The translations under genes and the position numbers were made by a program. The notes under the pieces were generated by a model. The model was given only the letters and a program-made list of their open reading frames with translations. It did not search any database and was not told where the DNA came from. From an uncultured Bacteroides sp. (lineage in GTDB: Bacteria; Bacteroidota; Bacteroidia; Bacteroidales; Bacteroidaceae), in contig NZ_CAUCSQ010000039.1 in NCBI RefSeq assembly GCF_958445495.1, positions 1-40,518 on the forward strand: 40,518 nucleotides of DNA, in the 5' to 3' direction. The first letter of the stretch is position 1, and each line of letters starts with the position of its first letter. Positions 1-8,525 of this stretch are shown piece by piece.

Positions 1-465
1 GTTGAGTTCGGTGCAAAGGCGGGTAACATACAGATAGACGGTATCTCGTTTATCGGGCACCTCTCTTTCAAGGCGTTCAATGAGGGGATACGCCTGAAGG
101 ACTGTATCCGTATGCAGCAGAAGCTGATGAATGTGAGGGTAAGATGTGTGGCTGCCGATTCCATATACGCCAACAATGCCAACAGGAAGTTCTGTACGAA
201 ATATGGGATATCCACTTCCTTCGTACGCAAGGGAAGGGCGGCAAAGGACGAGGCATTGAGAAAGGTTCTCAGACGTGAACTCTCAAGGGAGAGAGCCACC
301 AGGCTTGAAGGTAGCTTCGGCACTCAGAAACAGCATTACTCACTCTCAAGAATAAAGGCGCGGAACAGGAAGACGGAAATCCTGTGGATTTTCTTCGGAA
401 TACATACGGCAAATGCCGTACTGATGATAGAGAAAATCAAAAAAAGGCTGAATAAAGCGGCATGA
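1..465 (+). CDS. DDE transposase, C-terminal fragment (cut by window start)
   Basis: The frame is open from base 1 and gives 154 residues ending in KRLNKAA. It reads as the C-terminal half of an insertion-sequence transposase: a catalytic-type Asp in AADSIYANN (about residue 53 of the fragment) and a Glu in LEGSFGTQK (about residue 103) fit the second D and the E of a DDE triad, with the E followed by the usual FG..K pattern and a hydrophobic helix. The first Asp would lie upstream of the window. The body resembles IS1182/ISNCY-type enzymes, but I cannot assign the IS family. It is the only mobile-element gene seen here and sits just left of a tRNA-Arg gene. Whether the element is intact cannot be judged. 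Confidence 0.85.
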   Translation, partial: VEFGAKAGNIQIDGISFIGHLSFKAFNEGIRLKDCIRMQQKLMNVRVRCVAADSIYANNANRKFCTKYGISTSFVRKGRAAKDEALRKVLRRELSRERATRLEGSFGTQKQHYSLSRIKARNRKTEILWIFFGIHTANAVLMIEKIKKRLNKAA

Positions 466-650
466 CATGATTTTACAGACAGAATCAGAAGAGGTCGTCG
501 GACTTCTTCCGGAATGTCATGGCCTGCCGGATAAGTTTATCCGATAAAACACAGGAAAATTAAAATAAAAATAGCATATGAAGTGATTATGGTCTGTCAT
601 CTTCATATGCTATTTTACTTTTTAGGGACATTTACTGAATATCCCTAATT
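461..650. repeat. Hairpin-rich tail of the IS region
   Basis: Four inverted repeats follow each other. CATGACAT (461-468) pairs with 514-521 and encloses a 9-bp stem (488-496 with 501-509, one G-T). CGGATAA (528-534) pairs with 537-543. A perfect 16-bp arm (568-583, ending in CATATGAAG) pairs with 601-616. TAGGGA (623-628) pairs with 642-647. The third, with A-rich and T-rich flanks, could be a two-way terminator for the transposase. The whole stretch may be the right end of the insertion element; no target duplication can be defined because the left end is outside the window. Confidence 0.6.
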
Positions 651-660
651 AGTTATAATA

Positions 661-700
661 AAAAAATAAATCGATAGCTTTGTATGGACTATCGATTTTT
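661..700 (-). terminator. Terminator of tRNA-Arg
   Basis: Perfect 10-bp arms, AAATCGATAG (668-677) and CTATCGATTT (689-698), form a hairpin just past the 3' end of the minus-strand tRNA. On the minus strand it is followed by a T-rich tract (661-667 on the plus strand is A-rich). Confidence 0.8.
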
Positions 701-702
701 CG

Positions 703-776
<74 letters not shown>

Positions 777-793
777 AGCCTTATTTGCGGATG

Positions 794-825
794 CAAAGGT
801 AGTGCTTTTTATGAAAAATCAAAAA
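794..825 (-). promoter_or_regulatory. Promoter of tRNA-Arg
   Basis: Read on the minus strand, TACCTTTG (801-794) matches the Bacteroides -7 consensus TAnnTTTG. A TTTTTG -33 element (825-820) lies 18 nt upstream. The expected start is a few bases before the tRNA at 776. Confidence 0.75.
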
Positions 826-1207
826 TAAATTGTGACTTTTTTATTAATGTTTTTCTTTGTCATTATAAGTCAGTGCCTTATATAAACTAAAGCTGTTATT
901 TTGTGATATCTATTTTAGATAAGTATTTAGGACGTGTTGATGTCTCTATCTCTTTTGAGAAAATATCTTTCTATAATCAAAGAATTATTTATAATGAGTT
1001 GGAAGAATTGAATATTCGGGGAATAAAACATTATAAACTTAAAAAGAAATGGGTTATTTGTAAAACTCTTTGTTTATCAATAACTTATTCCCTGATTAAA
1101 TGCTAAAGTCCTGTTTTTGATTTTGTTTATAAGGACTGAGAGTAGATTTTACGAAGAATAACGAACGTTATATAGGTTTCAAAAAGCTCAAAAAATCCAA
1201 AATAGAG
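826..1207. other. Intergenic stretch, no convincing gene
   Basis: About 380 bp of AT-rich DNA between the tRNA promoter and the TPR-gene promoter. A 67-codon frame (903-1106) is Lys/Ile-rich with no recognisable domain and no initiation signal, so I do not call it a gene. One clean palindrome, ATAACG-AA-CGTTAT (1158-1171), lies about 60 bp upstream of the next -7 box and could be a protein-binding site. Confidence 0.5.
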
Positions 1208-1238
1208 TTGCTTCTTTCTTTTATTCCTTATACTTTTG
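1208..1238 (+). promoter_or_regulatory. Promoter of TPR gene
   Basis: The -7 box TACTTTTG (1231-1238) has a TTG -33 core (1208-1210) 20 nt upstream. The inferred start near 1244 gives a leader of about 25 nt before the ATG at 1270. Confidence 0.65.
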
Positions 1239-1269
1239 GACGATAAACAACTAAAAAACACATAAAGTT

Positions 1270-2004
1270 ATGAAGAAATTGATTTTTTTATTTGCATTTT
1301 GCATTGCAGTAACTAACATTTTTGCCCAAACCGACCCTAATCAAATCAAGAAAGAAGGGAATGACGCATTTAACGCTAAAAATTATCCTGTAGCTTATGC
1401 CAAGTTCAGCGAATATTTGAAACAGACTAATAATCAGGATTCTGCAACAGCCTATTATTGTGGCATAGCAGCCGATGAAGTGAAAAAATATGCTGAAGCA
1501 GTGACTTATTTTGATATTGCCATCCAGAAAAAGTTCAATATTGGTAATGCGTATGCTCGTAAGGCTTTGGCTTTAGATGCAATGAAAAAAACTGATGAAT
1601 ACGTAGCTACATTAGAAGAAGGGCTGAAAGTCGATCCGAAAAATAAGACGATGATTAAGAATTATGGTTTGCATTATTTAAAAGCAGGACTTGCTGCCCA
1701 GAAAGCAGGTAAGGCGGAAGAAGCAGAAAAGTGTTTTAAAAAGGTAATACCTTTAGACCATAAGACATATAAGACAAATGCTTTGTATAGTTTAGGAGTA
1801 TTGTGCTATAATGACGGAGCTAATATTCTGAAAAAAGCAACTCCTTTGGCAAATTCGGATGCAGACAAATATGCTGCAGAGAAAGAAAAAGCGACAGCCA
1901 GATTTAAAGAAGCTTTGGATTATTTGGAAGAAGCTGCTAAAGTATCTCCGGAAAATGCTAATGTGAAAAAAATGATTCCGCAAGTACAAGGTGCAATGAA
2001 GTAA
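1270..2004 (+). CDS. Secreted tetratricopeptide-repeat protein
   Basis: 244 residues. The N-terminus MKKLIFLFAFCIAVTNIFA is a signal peptide with likely cleavage before Q20, so the protein is periplasmic or exported. The rest is helical with TPR-like units: one around residues 23-57 (EGNDAFNAKNYPVAYAKF), one around 60-92, one around 95-125 (ALDAMKKTDEYVATLEEGL) and one around 135-170 (AGLAAQKAGKAEEAEKCF), then a longer coiled region. TPRs act as protein-binding scaffolds; nothing in the sequence names the partner. It stands alone with its own promoter and a strong terminator. I recognise the repeat class but not a specific gene. Confidence 0.85.
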   Translation: MKKLIFLFAFCIAVTNIFAQTDPNQIKKEGNDAFNAKNYPVAYAKFSEYLKQTNNQDSATAYYCGIAADEVKKYAEAVTYFDIAIQKKFNIGNAYARKALALDAMKKTDEYVATLEEGLKVDPKNKTMIKNYGLHYLKAGLAAQKAGKAEEAEKCFKKVIPLDHKTYKTNALYSLGVLCYNDGANILKKATPLANSDADKYAAEKEKATARFKEALDYLEEAAKVSPENANVKKMIPQVQGAMK

Positions 2005-2027
2005 TTTGACTAATTTGGTATAATAAG

Positions 2028-2067
2028 AAAGGGTTGCCCGATAGACACCGAGGCAACCCTTTTTTTA
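2028..2067 (+). terminator. Terminator after TPR gene
   Basis: AAGGGTTGCC (2029-2038) and GGCAACCCTT (2052-2061) are perfect 10-bp arms followed by a T-run to 2067. It is a textbook intrinsic terminator 25 bp after the stop codon. Confidence 0.9.
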
Positions 2068-2608
2068 TCCGTATTTGCCTTTATCGAAAAAAAAGAGTAT
2101 ATGCAAAGAATAATCTTGTTACACAGAAAAGTTGCCTAAGGTACTCTTCCCATTCATATCTTCCTTGTCGGATACGTGATAGTTTTTCCTTACATTCATT
2201 ATTTCAGATGCAACAGGCTGTGTATATAGAAATGATTTAGAAAAAGGAAATTTTGTAACACAATTAAGGAAACATTTTCTGATTATATTATTTAATGCAA
2301 TAATCGGTTAGGGAGAATCTTGATACCGGTTGATGAGAAACATTTAATTCTATAAACCGGATTTAACGGAAAATATGAGAGAGTCGCTGAACAAAGTCTT
2401 TGGGTCATCTGTTATATTTATGTGTTTTTCATAGTATTAGATATAAGATTAATTAAAAGAGATTGTACTCCACTTGTGAAAGCTAAAGTACGTCATGGAC
2501 AGAAGAGTCTGTTTTTTTGATAAATGTGTTAAAGCATCGGTTTTATCAGACCGATGCTTTTTTTATGTCCTTTTGTTATGTTTTGTAGTTTATATGAAAT
2601 AAAATTTG
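2068..2608. other. Long intergenic region with two terminators at its end
   Basis: About 540 bp with no supportable protein gene. The right end holds two plus-strand terminator-like hairpins: ACAGA/TCTGT with a T7 run (2499-2518), and GCATCGG/CCGATGC with flanking A and T runs (2531-2564). Neither follows a coding gene, and the preceding gene already has its own terminator at 2028-2067. This suggests an untranslated RNA transcribed somewhere in 2100-2500, but I find no clear TAnnTTTG promoter for it. Confidence 0.4.
2531..2564 (+). terminator. Orphan intrinsic terminator
   Basis: AAAGCATCGG (2531-2540) and CCGATGCTTT (2551-2560) are perfect 10-bp arms around a 10-nt loop. The T-run continues to 2564. 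A weaker hairpin with a T-run lies just upstream (2499-2518). Confidence 0.75.
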
Positions 2609-2616
2609 TACGTTTG
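2609..2616 (+). promoter_or_regulatory. -7 box of the DUF2461 gene
   Basis: TACGTTTG matches TAnnTTTG. The predicted start near 2622 leaves a leader of only about 12-20 nt before the ATG at 2634 or 2643. The -33 element is not clear; a TTTG lies about 23 nt upstream. Confidence 0.6.
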
Positions 2617-2633
2617 TAGAGTAATAATAGAAA

Positions 2634-3308
2634 ATGATAAAGATGAACATACCTGTTATCTTTCAGTTTTTAAAAGAACTTTCAGCGAATAATAATCGTG
2701 ATTGGTTCAATAAACATCGGGCGGAATATGAAACGGCCCGTGCCGAATTTGAAAATTTCCTAGCAGCGGTTATCGCCCGTATTTCCCTGTTTGACGAATC
2801 TGTTCGGGGAATTCAGCCTAAAGATTGTACATATCGTATTTATCGTGATACACGATTCTCGGCGGATAAGACTCCGTATAAAATACATTTCGGTGGCTAT
2901 ATCAATTCGAAAGGAAAGAAATCCGACCATTGCGGTTATTATGTACATTTGCAACCGGGTGGCTCTATGCTTGCCGGGGGCAGTTTATGCTTGCCTTCTA
3001 ATGTATTGAAAGCAGTGCGACAATCCATCTATGACAATATTGAGGAATTTGTTTCAATAGTGGAAGACCCGGAGTTTAAAAAATATTTTCCGGTAATAGG
3101 AGAAGACTTTCTGAAAACGGCTCCTAAAGGTTTTCCGAAAGACTTTAAATATATCGATTATTTGAAGTGCAGAGAATATGTTTGTTCATATTATGTTCCT
3201 GATGACTTTTTCACTCGGTCGGATGTGTTGGAGCAGATAGATAAAGTATTCCGTCAATTTAAGCGGTTTGCAGATTTTATCAATTACACAATTGACGATT
3301 TTGAATAA
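2634..3308 (+). CDS. DUF2461 domain protein
   Basis: 224 residues matching the DUF2461 (TIGR02453) family throughout: an N-terminal FLKELSANNNRDWFNKHR segment, a central YRIYRDTRFSADKTPYK block (the family hallmark) followed by GYYVHLQPGG, and the C-terminal FFTRSDVLEQIDKVF region. Length is normal for the family. No signal peptide or membrane segment, so cytoplasmic. The function is unknown. It is 33 bp upstream of the YhcH-like gene and likely co-transcribed with it and glgB. Two in-frame ATGs (2634, 2643) are possible starts and neither has a Shine-Dalgarno site. Confidence 0.85.
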   Translation: MIKMNIPVIFQFLKELSANNNRDWFNKHRAEYETARAEFENFLAAVIARISLFDESVRGIQPKDCTYRIYRDTRFSADKTPYKIHFGGYINSKGKKSDHCGYYVHLQPGGSMLAGGSLCLPSNVLKAVRQSIYDNIEEFVSIVEDPEFKKYFPVIGEDFLKTAPKGFPKDFKYIDYLKCREYVCSYYVPDDFFTRSDVLEQIDKVFRQFKRFADFINYTIDDFE

Positions 3309-3341
3309 TACTTAGAATATAAACTTTAAAATTTTGCTTAT

Positions 3342-3788
3342 ATGGTAGTAGATACTTTAGAAAAACTGGAAAAATATGTGGCTTTAAATCCTTTGTTTGT
3401 GCAAGCTGTCGAGTTCCTGAAATCCCGCGAACTCCAGACTTTAGAAATAGGCAAGACCGAATTAAAAGGAAAAGATTTATTGGTAAATGTCACGCAGACT
3501 AAACCCAAAACCAAAGAGGAAGCCAAGTTGGAAACTCATAAGGAATTTATTGATATTCAGATTCCGTTGTCAGGGACAGAAATTATGGGATATACTGCTG
3601 CAAAAGATTGTGTTCCGGCGGATGCTTCCTATAATGTGGAGAAAGATATAACTTTCTTTGAAGGATTGGCGGAGACTTATATTGCTGTGAAGCCGGGGAT
3701 GTTTGCCATCTTTTTTCCGCAAGACGGACATGCTCCTGGTATTACCCCGGATGGAGTGAAGAAAATAATTATAAAAGTAAAAGCATAA
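3342..3788 (+). CDS. YhcH/YjgK/YiaL family protein (DUF386)
   Basis: 148 residues, the usual size for this cupin-like family (E. coli YhcH, YiaL, EbgC). The conserved core is visible: ETHKEFIDIQ (residues 64-73, with H66 and D71 as likely metal ligands), a middle FFEGLAETYIAV strand and GMFAIFFPQDGHAPG (119-133, with H130). Relatives handle sugar acids or modulate beta-galactosidase, but the substrate cannot be read from sequence. Cytoplasmic. It sits 18 bp before glgB and 33 bp after the DUF2461 gene, so an operon is likely. A role in carbohydrate metabolism is inferred from family and context only. Confidence 0.88.
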   Translation: MVVDTLEKLEKYVALNPLFVQAVEFLKSRELQTLEIGKTELKGKDLLVNVTQTKPKTKEEAKLETHKEFIDIQIPLSGTEIMGYTAAKDCVPADASYNVEKDITFFEGLAETYIAVKPGMFAIFFPQDGHAPGITPDGVKKIIIKVKA

Positions 3789-3806
3789 TCCTAATTTAAT
3801 TCTGAT

Positions 3807-5819
3807 ATGGAAAAGACACTGAATCTTATTAAGAACGATCCTTGGTTGGAACCCTTCGCTAATGCCATTATAGGACGGCATCAACATGTCCTGGACAAAG
3901 AAGCTGAATTAACCGGCAAAGGAAAACAAACTTTGTCGGATTTTGCATCGGGTTACCTTTATTTTGGGTTACATCGTACAGATAAAGGCTGGACTTTCCG
4001 CGAGTGGGCTCCTAATGCCAGCCATATCTATATGGTAGGTACGTTTAACAATTGGGAGGAAAAGGCGGCTTATAAATTGAAAAAACTGAAAAATGGCAAT
4101 TGGGAGATTAATCTTCCGGCAGATGCTATCCGTCACGGGGATTTGTATAAGTTGAACGTCTATTGGGACGGTGGACAAGGAGAGCGTATCCCTGCTTGGG
4201 CTACACGTGTTGTTCAAGATGAACAGACTAAAATTTTCAGTGCCCAAGTGTGGGCCCCGGAGAAACCTTATAAATTCAAGAAAAAGACTTTCAAACCCAA
4301 CACCAGTCCTCTATTGATTTATGAATGCCATATCGGAATGGGCCAACAAGAAGAAAAGGTAGGAACTTATAATGAGTTCCGTGAAAAAGTGTTGCCACGC
4401 ATTGCCAAAGAAGGGTATAATTGCATTCAGATTATGGCTATTCAGGAACATCCTTATTATGGAAGTTTTGGTTACCATGTGTCTAGTTTCTTTGCAGCTT
4501 CTTCCCGTTTCGGTACTCCGGATGAGTTGAAAGAGCTGATTGATACAGCCCATAGTATGGGAATCGCTGTGATTATGGATATTGTCCATTCGCATGCCGT
4601 GAAAAATGAAGTCGAGGGATTAGGAAATTTTGCAGGTGATCCCAATCAATATTTCTATCCGGGGGGGCGTCGTGAACATCCGGCCTGGGATTCGCTTTGT
4701 TTTGATTACGGTAAAAATGAAGTCATTCATTTTCTTTTGTCCAACTGTAAATTCTGGTTGGAAGAGTATAAGTTTGACGGATTCCGTTTTGACGGAGTGA
4801 CGTCCATGCTTTATTTTAGCCATGGGTTGGGAGAAGCTTTCTGTAATTATGGAGACTATTTTAACGGACATCAGGATGACAATGCCATATGTTATCTGAC
4901 GTTGGCTAATGAAGTGATTCACCAAGTTAATCCGAAGGCGATAACGATAGCCGAAGAAGTTTCCGGTATGCCCGGGCTTGCGGCGAAGTTTGAAGATGGA
5001 GGTTATGGGTTTGATTATCGCATGGCAATGAACATTCCGGATTACTGGATTAAGATAATCAAAGAAAAGATAGATGAGGACTGGAAACCTTCCAGTATGT
5101 TTTGGGAAGTAACCAACCGTCGCCGGGATGAGAAAACAATTTCTTATGCGGAAAGCCACGACCAGGCGTTGGTAGGAGACAAGACAATTATTTTCCGTTT
5201 GATTGATGCGGATATGTATTGGCACATGCAGAAGGGAGATGAAAATTATGTAGTTAACCGTGGAATTGCCTTGCATAAGATGATTCGCCTATTGACCTCT
5301 TCTACGATAAACGGAGGATATCTGAATTTTATGGGAAATGAATTCGGCCATCCTGAATGGATTGATTTCCCGCGTGAAGGCAACGGATGGTCTTGTAAGT
5401 ATGCTCGTCGCCAATGGGATTTGGTAGATAATAAAAATCTGGCTTACCATTATATGGGAGACTTTGATGAAGAAATGTTGAAGGTTATCAAGAGTGTGAA
5501 AGATTTCCAGGCAACCCCCATTCAGGAAATATGGCATAATGACGGTGACCAGGTATTGGCTTACGGACGTAAAGACTTGATTTTTGTCTTTAACTTCAAC
5601 CCCAAACAATCATTCACGGATTACGGCTTCCTAGTATCTCCTGGAGCTTATGAAGTAATATTGAATACGGATAATGTAGCATTTGGCGGTAATGGCCTTG
5701 CGGACGATTCCGTCGTTCATTTTACTATTGCCGACCCGTTGTATAAGAAAGAGAAAAAAGAGTGGTTGAAACTTTATATTCCTGCACGTACCGCTGTTGT
5801 ATTGAGGAAGAAAAAATAA
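3807..5819 (+). CDS. glgB: 1,4-alpha-glucan (glycogen) branching enzyme, eukaryote-like GH13_8 type
   Basis: 670 residues. An N-terminal CBM48-like module (FREWAPNASHIYMVGTFNNW, about residues 65-95) precedes the GH13 barrel. Catalytic blocks are DIVHSHAV, FDGFRFDGVTS (nucleophile D329), IAEEVSGMP (acid/base E383) and YAESHDQALVGDKT (D452). A C-terminal all-beta domain ends in RTAVVLRKKK. The SHAV, AEEVSGMP and SHDQALVGDKT blocks match plant/animal branching enzymes rather than the E. coli GlgB type. It transfers glucan chains to alpha-1,6 positions during cytosolic glycogen synthesis. It is the last gene of a three-gene cluster and is followed by a terminator. No glycogen synthase or phosphorylase lies in the window. 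The ATG at 3807 starts the conserved N-terminus. Confidence 0.95.
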   Translation: MEKTLNLIKNDPWLEPFANAIIGRHQHVLDKEAELTGKGKQTLSDFASGYLYFGLHRTDKGWTFREWAPNASHIYMVGTFNNWEEKAAYKLKKLKNGNWEINLPADAIRHGDLYKLNVYWDGGQGERIPAWATRVVQDEQTKIFSAQVWAPEKPYKFKKKTFKPNTSPLLIYECHIGMGQQEEKVGTYNEFREKVLPRIAKEGYNCIQIMAIQEHPYYGSFGYHVSSFFAASSRFGTPDELKELIDTAHSMGIAVIMDIVHSHAVKNEVEGLGNFAGDPNQYFYPGGRREHPAWDSLCFDYGKNEVIHFLLSNCKFWLEEYKFDGFRFDGVTSMLYFSHGLGEAFCNYGDYFNGHQDDNAICYLTLANEVIHQVNPKAITIAEEVSGMPGLAAKFEDGGYGFDYRMAMNIPDYWIKIIKEKIDEDWKPSSMFWEVTNRRRDEKTISYAESHDQALVGDKTIIFRLIDADMYWHMQKGDENYVVNRGIALHKMIRLLTSSTINGGYLNFMGNEFGHPEWIDFPREGNGWSCKYARRQWDLVDNKNLAYHYMGDFDEEMLKVIKSVKDFQATPIQEIWHNDGDQVLAYGRKDLIFVFNFNPKQSFTDYGFLVSPGAYEVILNTDNVAFGGNGLADDSVVHFTIADPLYKKEKKEWLKLYIPARTAVVLRKKK

Positions 5820-5914
5820 GAACTTTTGAAAACAAAAAGGACAGCAGGCTTGTTGAAACCTCGTTTCAAAGAAGAAAAAAATTAAATTGAAACAAGGTTG
5901 TCACACCGATGGTA

Positions 5915-5965
5915 AAAAAGCCATATCACAACTCGCAAAAAGTGAAGAGTTTGGTATGGCTTTTT
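5915..5965 (+). terminator. Terminator after glgB
   Basis: Perfect 11-bp arms AAAAAGCCATA (5915-5925) and TATGGCTTTTT (5955-5965); the loop contains a further AACTC/GAGTT pairing. The A and T flanks make it usable in both directions. A small hairpin TTGAAAC-CTC-GTTTCAA (5853-5869) precedes it. Confidence 0.75.
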
Positions 5966-6051
5966 CATATGATGCCGGTTACACAATCTATAACTATTGA
6001 GGATAATATCTTGATTGGGTATTTTCCTGTTTATTGTAGTATTGTGTAACT

Positions 6052-6528
6052 CTATAGAAATGTTCCAGGTCCTAAAATGTCATGCATATAACTGACATTC
6101 CGTGTTTTTAGCAGTATTCCTTTCGGAGTATAAAATAACTGGTATTTAATGTCAACATTGTCTTGTCCTACTTTAATGACAATAATCGCTTGCCATTTTG
6201 GAAACTCTGTCATAGTGACATCATCGACTACCCAATCGGCGTAAGAGCTGGATGTAAAAGCATTGTAAACGGCAGGTGACAATCGGTCGAGGCTGACGAG
6301 GTCTGTCTGCGTCATTTCCCATTCCCCTTCGGCGTTGAACCATACATTTTTAGTGAATCCGTTTATAACGAAGTTAGCGTCATAGTATCCGTCGTCTTGT
6401 GACCAAGCTACATCATTTGCAATAGGATACATCTTTTTAAATGTCATCCATACATTGTGGGGAGGGGTGATTGCGAAGACAGAGATAGATAATATCAATA
6501 AAATCAATGGAATATAAAATCTCTTCAT
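6052..6528 (-). CDS. Secreted PepSY-like (BLIP-like) protein
   Basis: 158 residues with signal peptide MKRFYIPLILLILSISVFA. The mature part resembles the PepSY-like putative beta-lactamase-inhibitor-like family common in Bacteroides (PF11396): a short helix (MYPIANDVAWSQDD), then beta-strands with YYDANFVINGFTKNVWFNAEGEWEMT, and a second copy of the helix-strand pattern from about residue 85 on. Periplasmic or surface location is likely. The function is unknown and the inhibitor label is structural only. It is monocistronic, with a structured spacer separating it from the amylase gene upstream on the same strand. Confidence 0.75.
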   Translation of the reverse strand: MKRFYIPLILLILSISVFAITPPHNVWMTFKKMYPIANDVAWSQDDGYYDANFVINGFTKNVWFNAEGEWEMTQTDLVSLDRLSPAVYNAFTSSSYADWVVDDVTMTEFPKWQAIIVIKVGQDNVDIKYQLFYTPKGILLKTRNVSYMHDILGPGTFL

Positions 6529-6622
6529 AAGCTTTTAGTTTAAAAGATATTATTTTATCATACTAAACAGCTTTCGGGGAGAATTGTTTGTGTGTAGGGA
6601 TATTAAAATAAAATTGTATCCA

Positions 6623-6724
6623 GAGAAAACATTCATTTTCTCGCTCTCTTTATTCCAAATATATTGGAAACACCTCTTTTACCTCTACAAGAAAAGACTT
6701 TCCGATACATTCGGAATAAAGAGA
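6623..6724. repeat. Hairpin cluster between amylase and PepSY-like gene
   Basis: Within the 256-bp spacer, GAGAAAA/TTTTCTC (6623-6642) is followed by perfect 12-bp arms TCTCTTTATTCC (6645-6656) and GGAATAAAGAGA (6713-6724). Inside these lies TTCCGA-TACAT-TCGGAA. Read on the minus strand, the inner hairpin followed by AGTCTTTTCTT would suit a terminator for the amylase gene. No gene is seen here. Confidence 0.55.
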
Positions 6725-6784
6725 CATCGGGAAATAATTTTTTATTTAACGCAACCTATAATAGAAAGCAGTAATTCCGATTTT

Positions 6785-8482
6785 TTAAAATGTAATTTTC
6801 AGTATCTTTCCATTATATCCTTCAATTGATGTTTCCGTAGCCTTGTAAGGCAGTAAACAGATTTCCTCTTTTGTACCGGTTAATAAGTCGATAGCCTGGC
6901 AAGTTTCCGTTTGGGGGATTTGCAGGAAGTCAAAAGCATGCGGAGGAATATTAATAGCCACATCTGCCGTCTGCCTGTCAAAGTTGGCAATAATGAGCAA
7001 TAACTCATTCCGGTATTTGCGCATAAATGTATATTGCTTGTGTTCATTGAAACGCCATCCATTTTGGTTGGCATACATTAAATCAAAGAAAACACCTTTT
7101 GCAATGGCCTGTTCTTCATTACATAAAGTCAATACTTTCCGATAAATATTATATAAGTATGTATGTTCCTCATTCAGCATCTTACCGTCAAATTTTCCCC
7201 CGTTACGCCACCGGCGGATAGTATCTATGCTCCAATAGTCAAATATGGTCGTCCGTCCGTCCCTACCGCTGAAACCTTCATTGTCCATTCCTGATTCTCC
7301 AAATTCCTGTCCGAAATAAATCATCATAGGATTGGTGTTCATACAAGCGGAAACAATGAGTGCCGGAATTCCTTTATGCGGATTACCCGCGAAGAAATCG
7401 GAAGCAATGCGTTGCTCATCATGATTCTCAAGGAAATTCAGCATTCTTTTCTCTATTCCGTTCAAACTTTGCCAGCAGTAAGTAATAGAAGTGGCGGAAC
7501 CATATCCACAGGTTACATTGCGAAGCGTATCGTATAAACCTACTTTATCATATAAATAGTCGAATTTTCCGCGGAATAAATAGTTACGATATTCGTTAGG
7601 GTTATAAACTTCTGCTATAAAAAGAATGTCCGGATAAACGTTTTTCACTTGAGGTATAACCCATCCCCAAAATTCTACAGGTACCATTTCCGCCATGTCG
7701 CAACGGAAGCCATCAATGTCTTTTGACGCCCAGAATAAGAGAATATCCAACATTTTTATCCATGTGTCCGGAATTGGAGAAAAATGACATGTCCCCCCAT
7801 TTTGATAATCTATTCCGTAATTCAGTTTGATTGTCTCATACCAGTCTGTAATATCGGGAGTAGCGTCAAAGCGATTGTTACCGGTAGCTTTGGCTGGAGA
7901 CTCATGATAAGGTTCAGGTGCGCCGGCCTTCATATCAAACTGGGCGCGAAGTTCGGATTGGGGGATATAATAAAAATTATTATAAGGGCTAAAAGATTGA
8001 GTAGAATCATCATTGGCCCCCAATTCCGTTGTTCCGTCAGGCTGTGCATCCGAATGGTATTGGCGCGCTACGTGGTTGGGAACAAAATCGATGATAACTT
8101 TCAGCCCGGAACGATGCGTGCGATGTACAAGATTCTCAAATTCTTTCATTCGTCCGGGGATATCATTGGCAAGGTCCGGGTCTACGTCATAATAATCTTT
8201 GATTGCATAAGGAGAACCGGCCTTCCCCTTCACGATAGCAGGATGGTCTGGACTGATGTTGTAGCGTCGGTAATCGGTTTGTGTGGCATGCTCGATAATT
8301 CCTGTGTACCAGATATGGGTCGTACCCAGCTTCTTGATTTCCCCAAGCGCCTTGAGAGTAAAATCGGCCATTTTTCCACAACCATTGGTTGCAATATCTC
8401 CGTTATGAACACAATGGTTATTATTGTTACCAAACAAACGGGTAAATACTTGATAGATGATTATTTTATTTCTGTCATTCAT
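6785..8482 (-). CDS. Cytoplasmic GH13 alpha-amylase family glycosidase
   Basis: 565 residues with the full GH13 set: DFVPNH (132-137), GFRCDMAEM (nucleophile D262), FIAEVYNP (acid/base E291) and FLENHDEQ (D355). A C-terminal beta domain follows from about residue 470. There is no signal peptide, so it should act inside the cell on imported or stored alpha-glucans, unlike secreted starch-utilisation amylases. Exact bond specificity cannot be read here. Its start is 43 bp downstream of the patatin-like gene on the same strand, so the two are probably co-transcribed. A glycogen branching enzyme lies 1 kb away, which fits a role in glycogen or maltodextrin turnover (inference). Confidence 0.92.
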   Translation of the reverse strand: MNDRNKIIIYQVFTRLFGNNNNHCVHNGDIATNGCGKMADFTLKALGEIKKLGTTHIWYTGIIEHATQTDYRRYNISPDHPAIVKGKAGSPYAIKDYYDVDPDLANDIPGRMKEFENLVHRTHRSGLKVIIDFVPNHVARQYHSDAQPDGTTELGANDDSTQSFSPYNNFYYIPQSELRAQFDMKAGAPEPYHESPAKATGNNRFDATPDITDWYETIKLNYGIDYQNGGTCHFSPIPDTWIKMLDILLFWASKDIDGFRCDMAEMVPVEFWGWVIPQVKNVYPDILFIAEVYNPNEYRNYLFRGKFDYLYDKVGLYDTLRNVTCGYGSATSITYCWQSLNGIEKRMLNFLENHDEQRIASDFFAGNPHKGIPALIVSACMNTNPMMIYFGQEFGESGMDNEGFSGRDGRTTIFDYWSIDTIRRWRNGGKFDGKMLNEEHTYLYNIYRKVLTLCNEEQAIAKGVFFDLMYANQNGWRFNEHKQYTFMRKYRNELLLIIANFDRQTADVAINIPPHAFDFLQIPQTETCQAIDLLTGTKEEICLLPYKATETSIEGYNGKILKITF

Positions 8483-8525
8483 ATAGAATCGTTTTTTATA
8501 TTCATATTAACTTCAAATACGATAA

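Noticed and set aside
903..1106. 67-codon frame in the spacer after tRNA-Arg
   Set aside because: AT-rich, Lys/Ile composition, no promoter or leader signal and no domain.
2034..2240. 68-codon frame after the TPR gene
   Set aside because: Its start codon lies inside the terminator hairpin; composition looks random.
4620..5276. 218-codon minus-strand frame
   Set aside because: Lies wholly within glgB and is a shadow of its codon bias.
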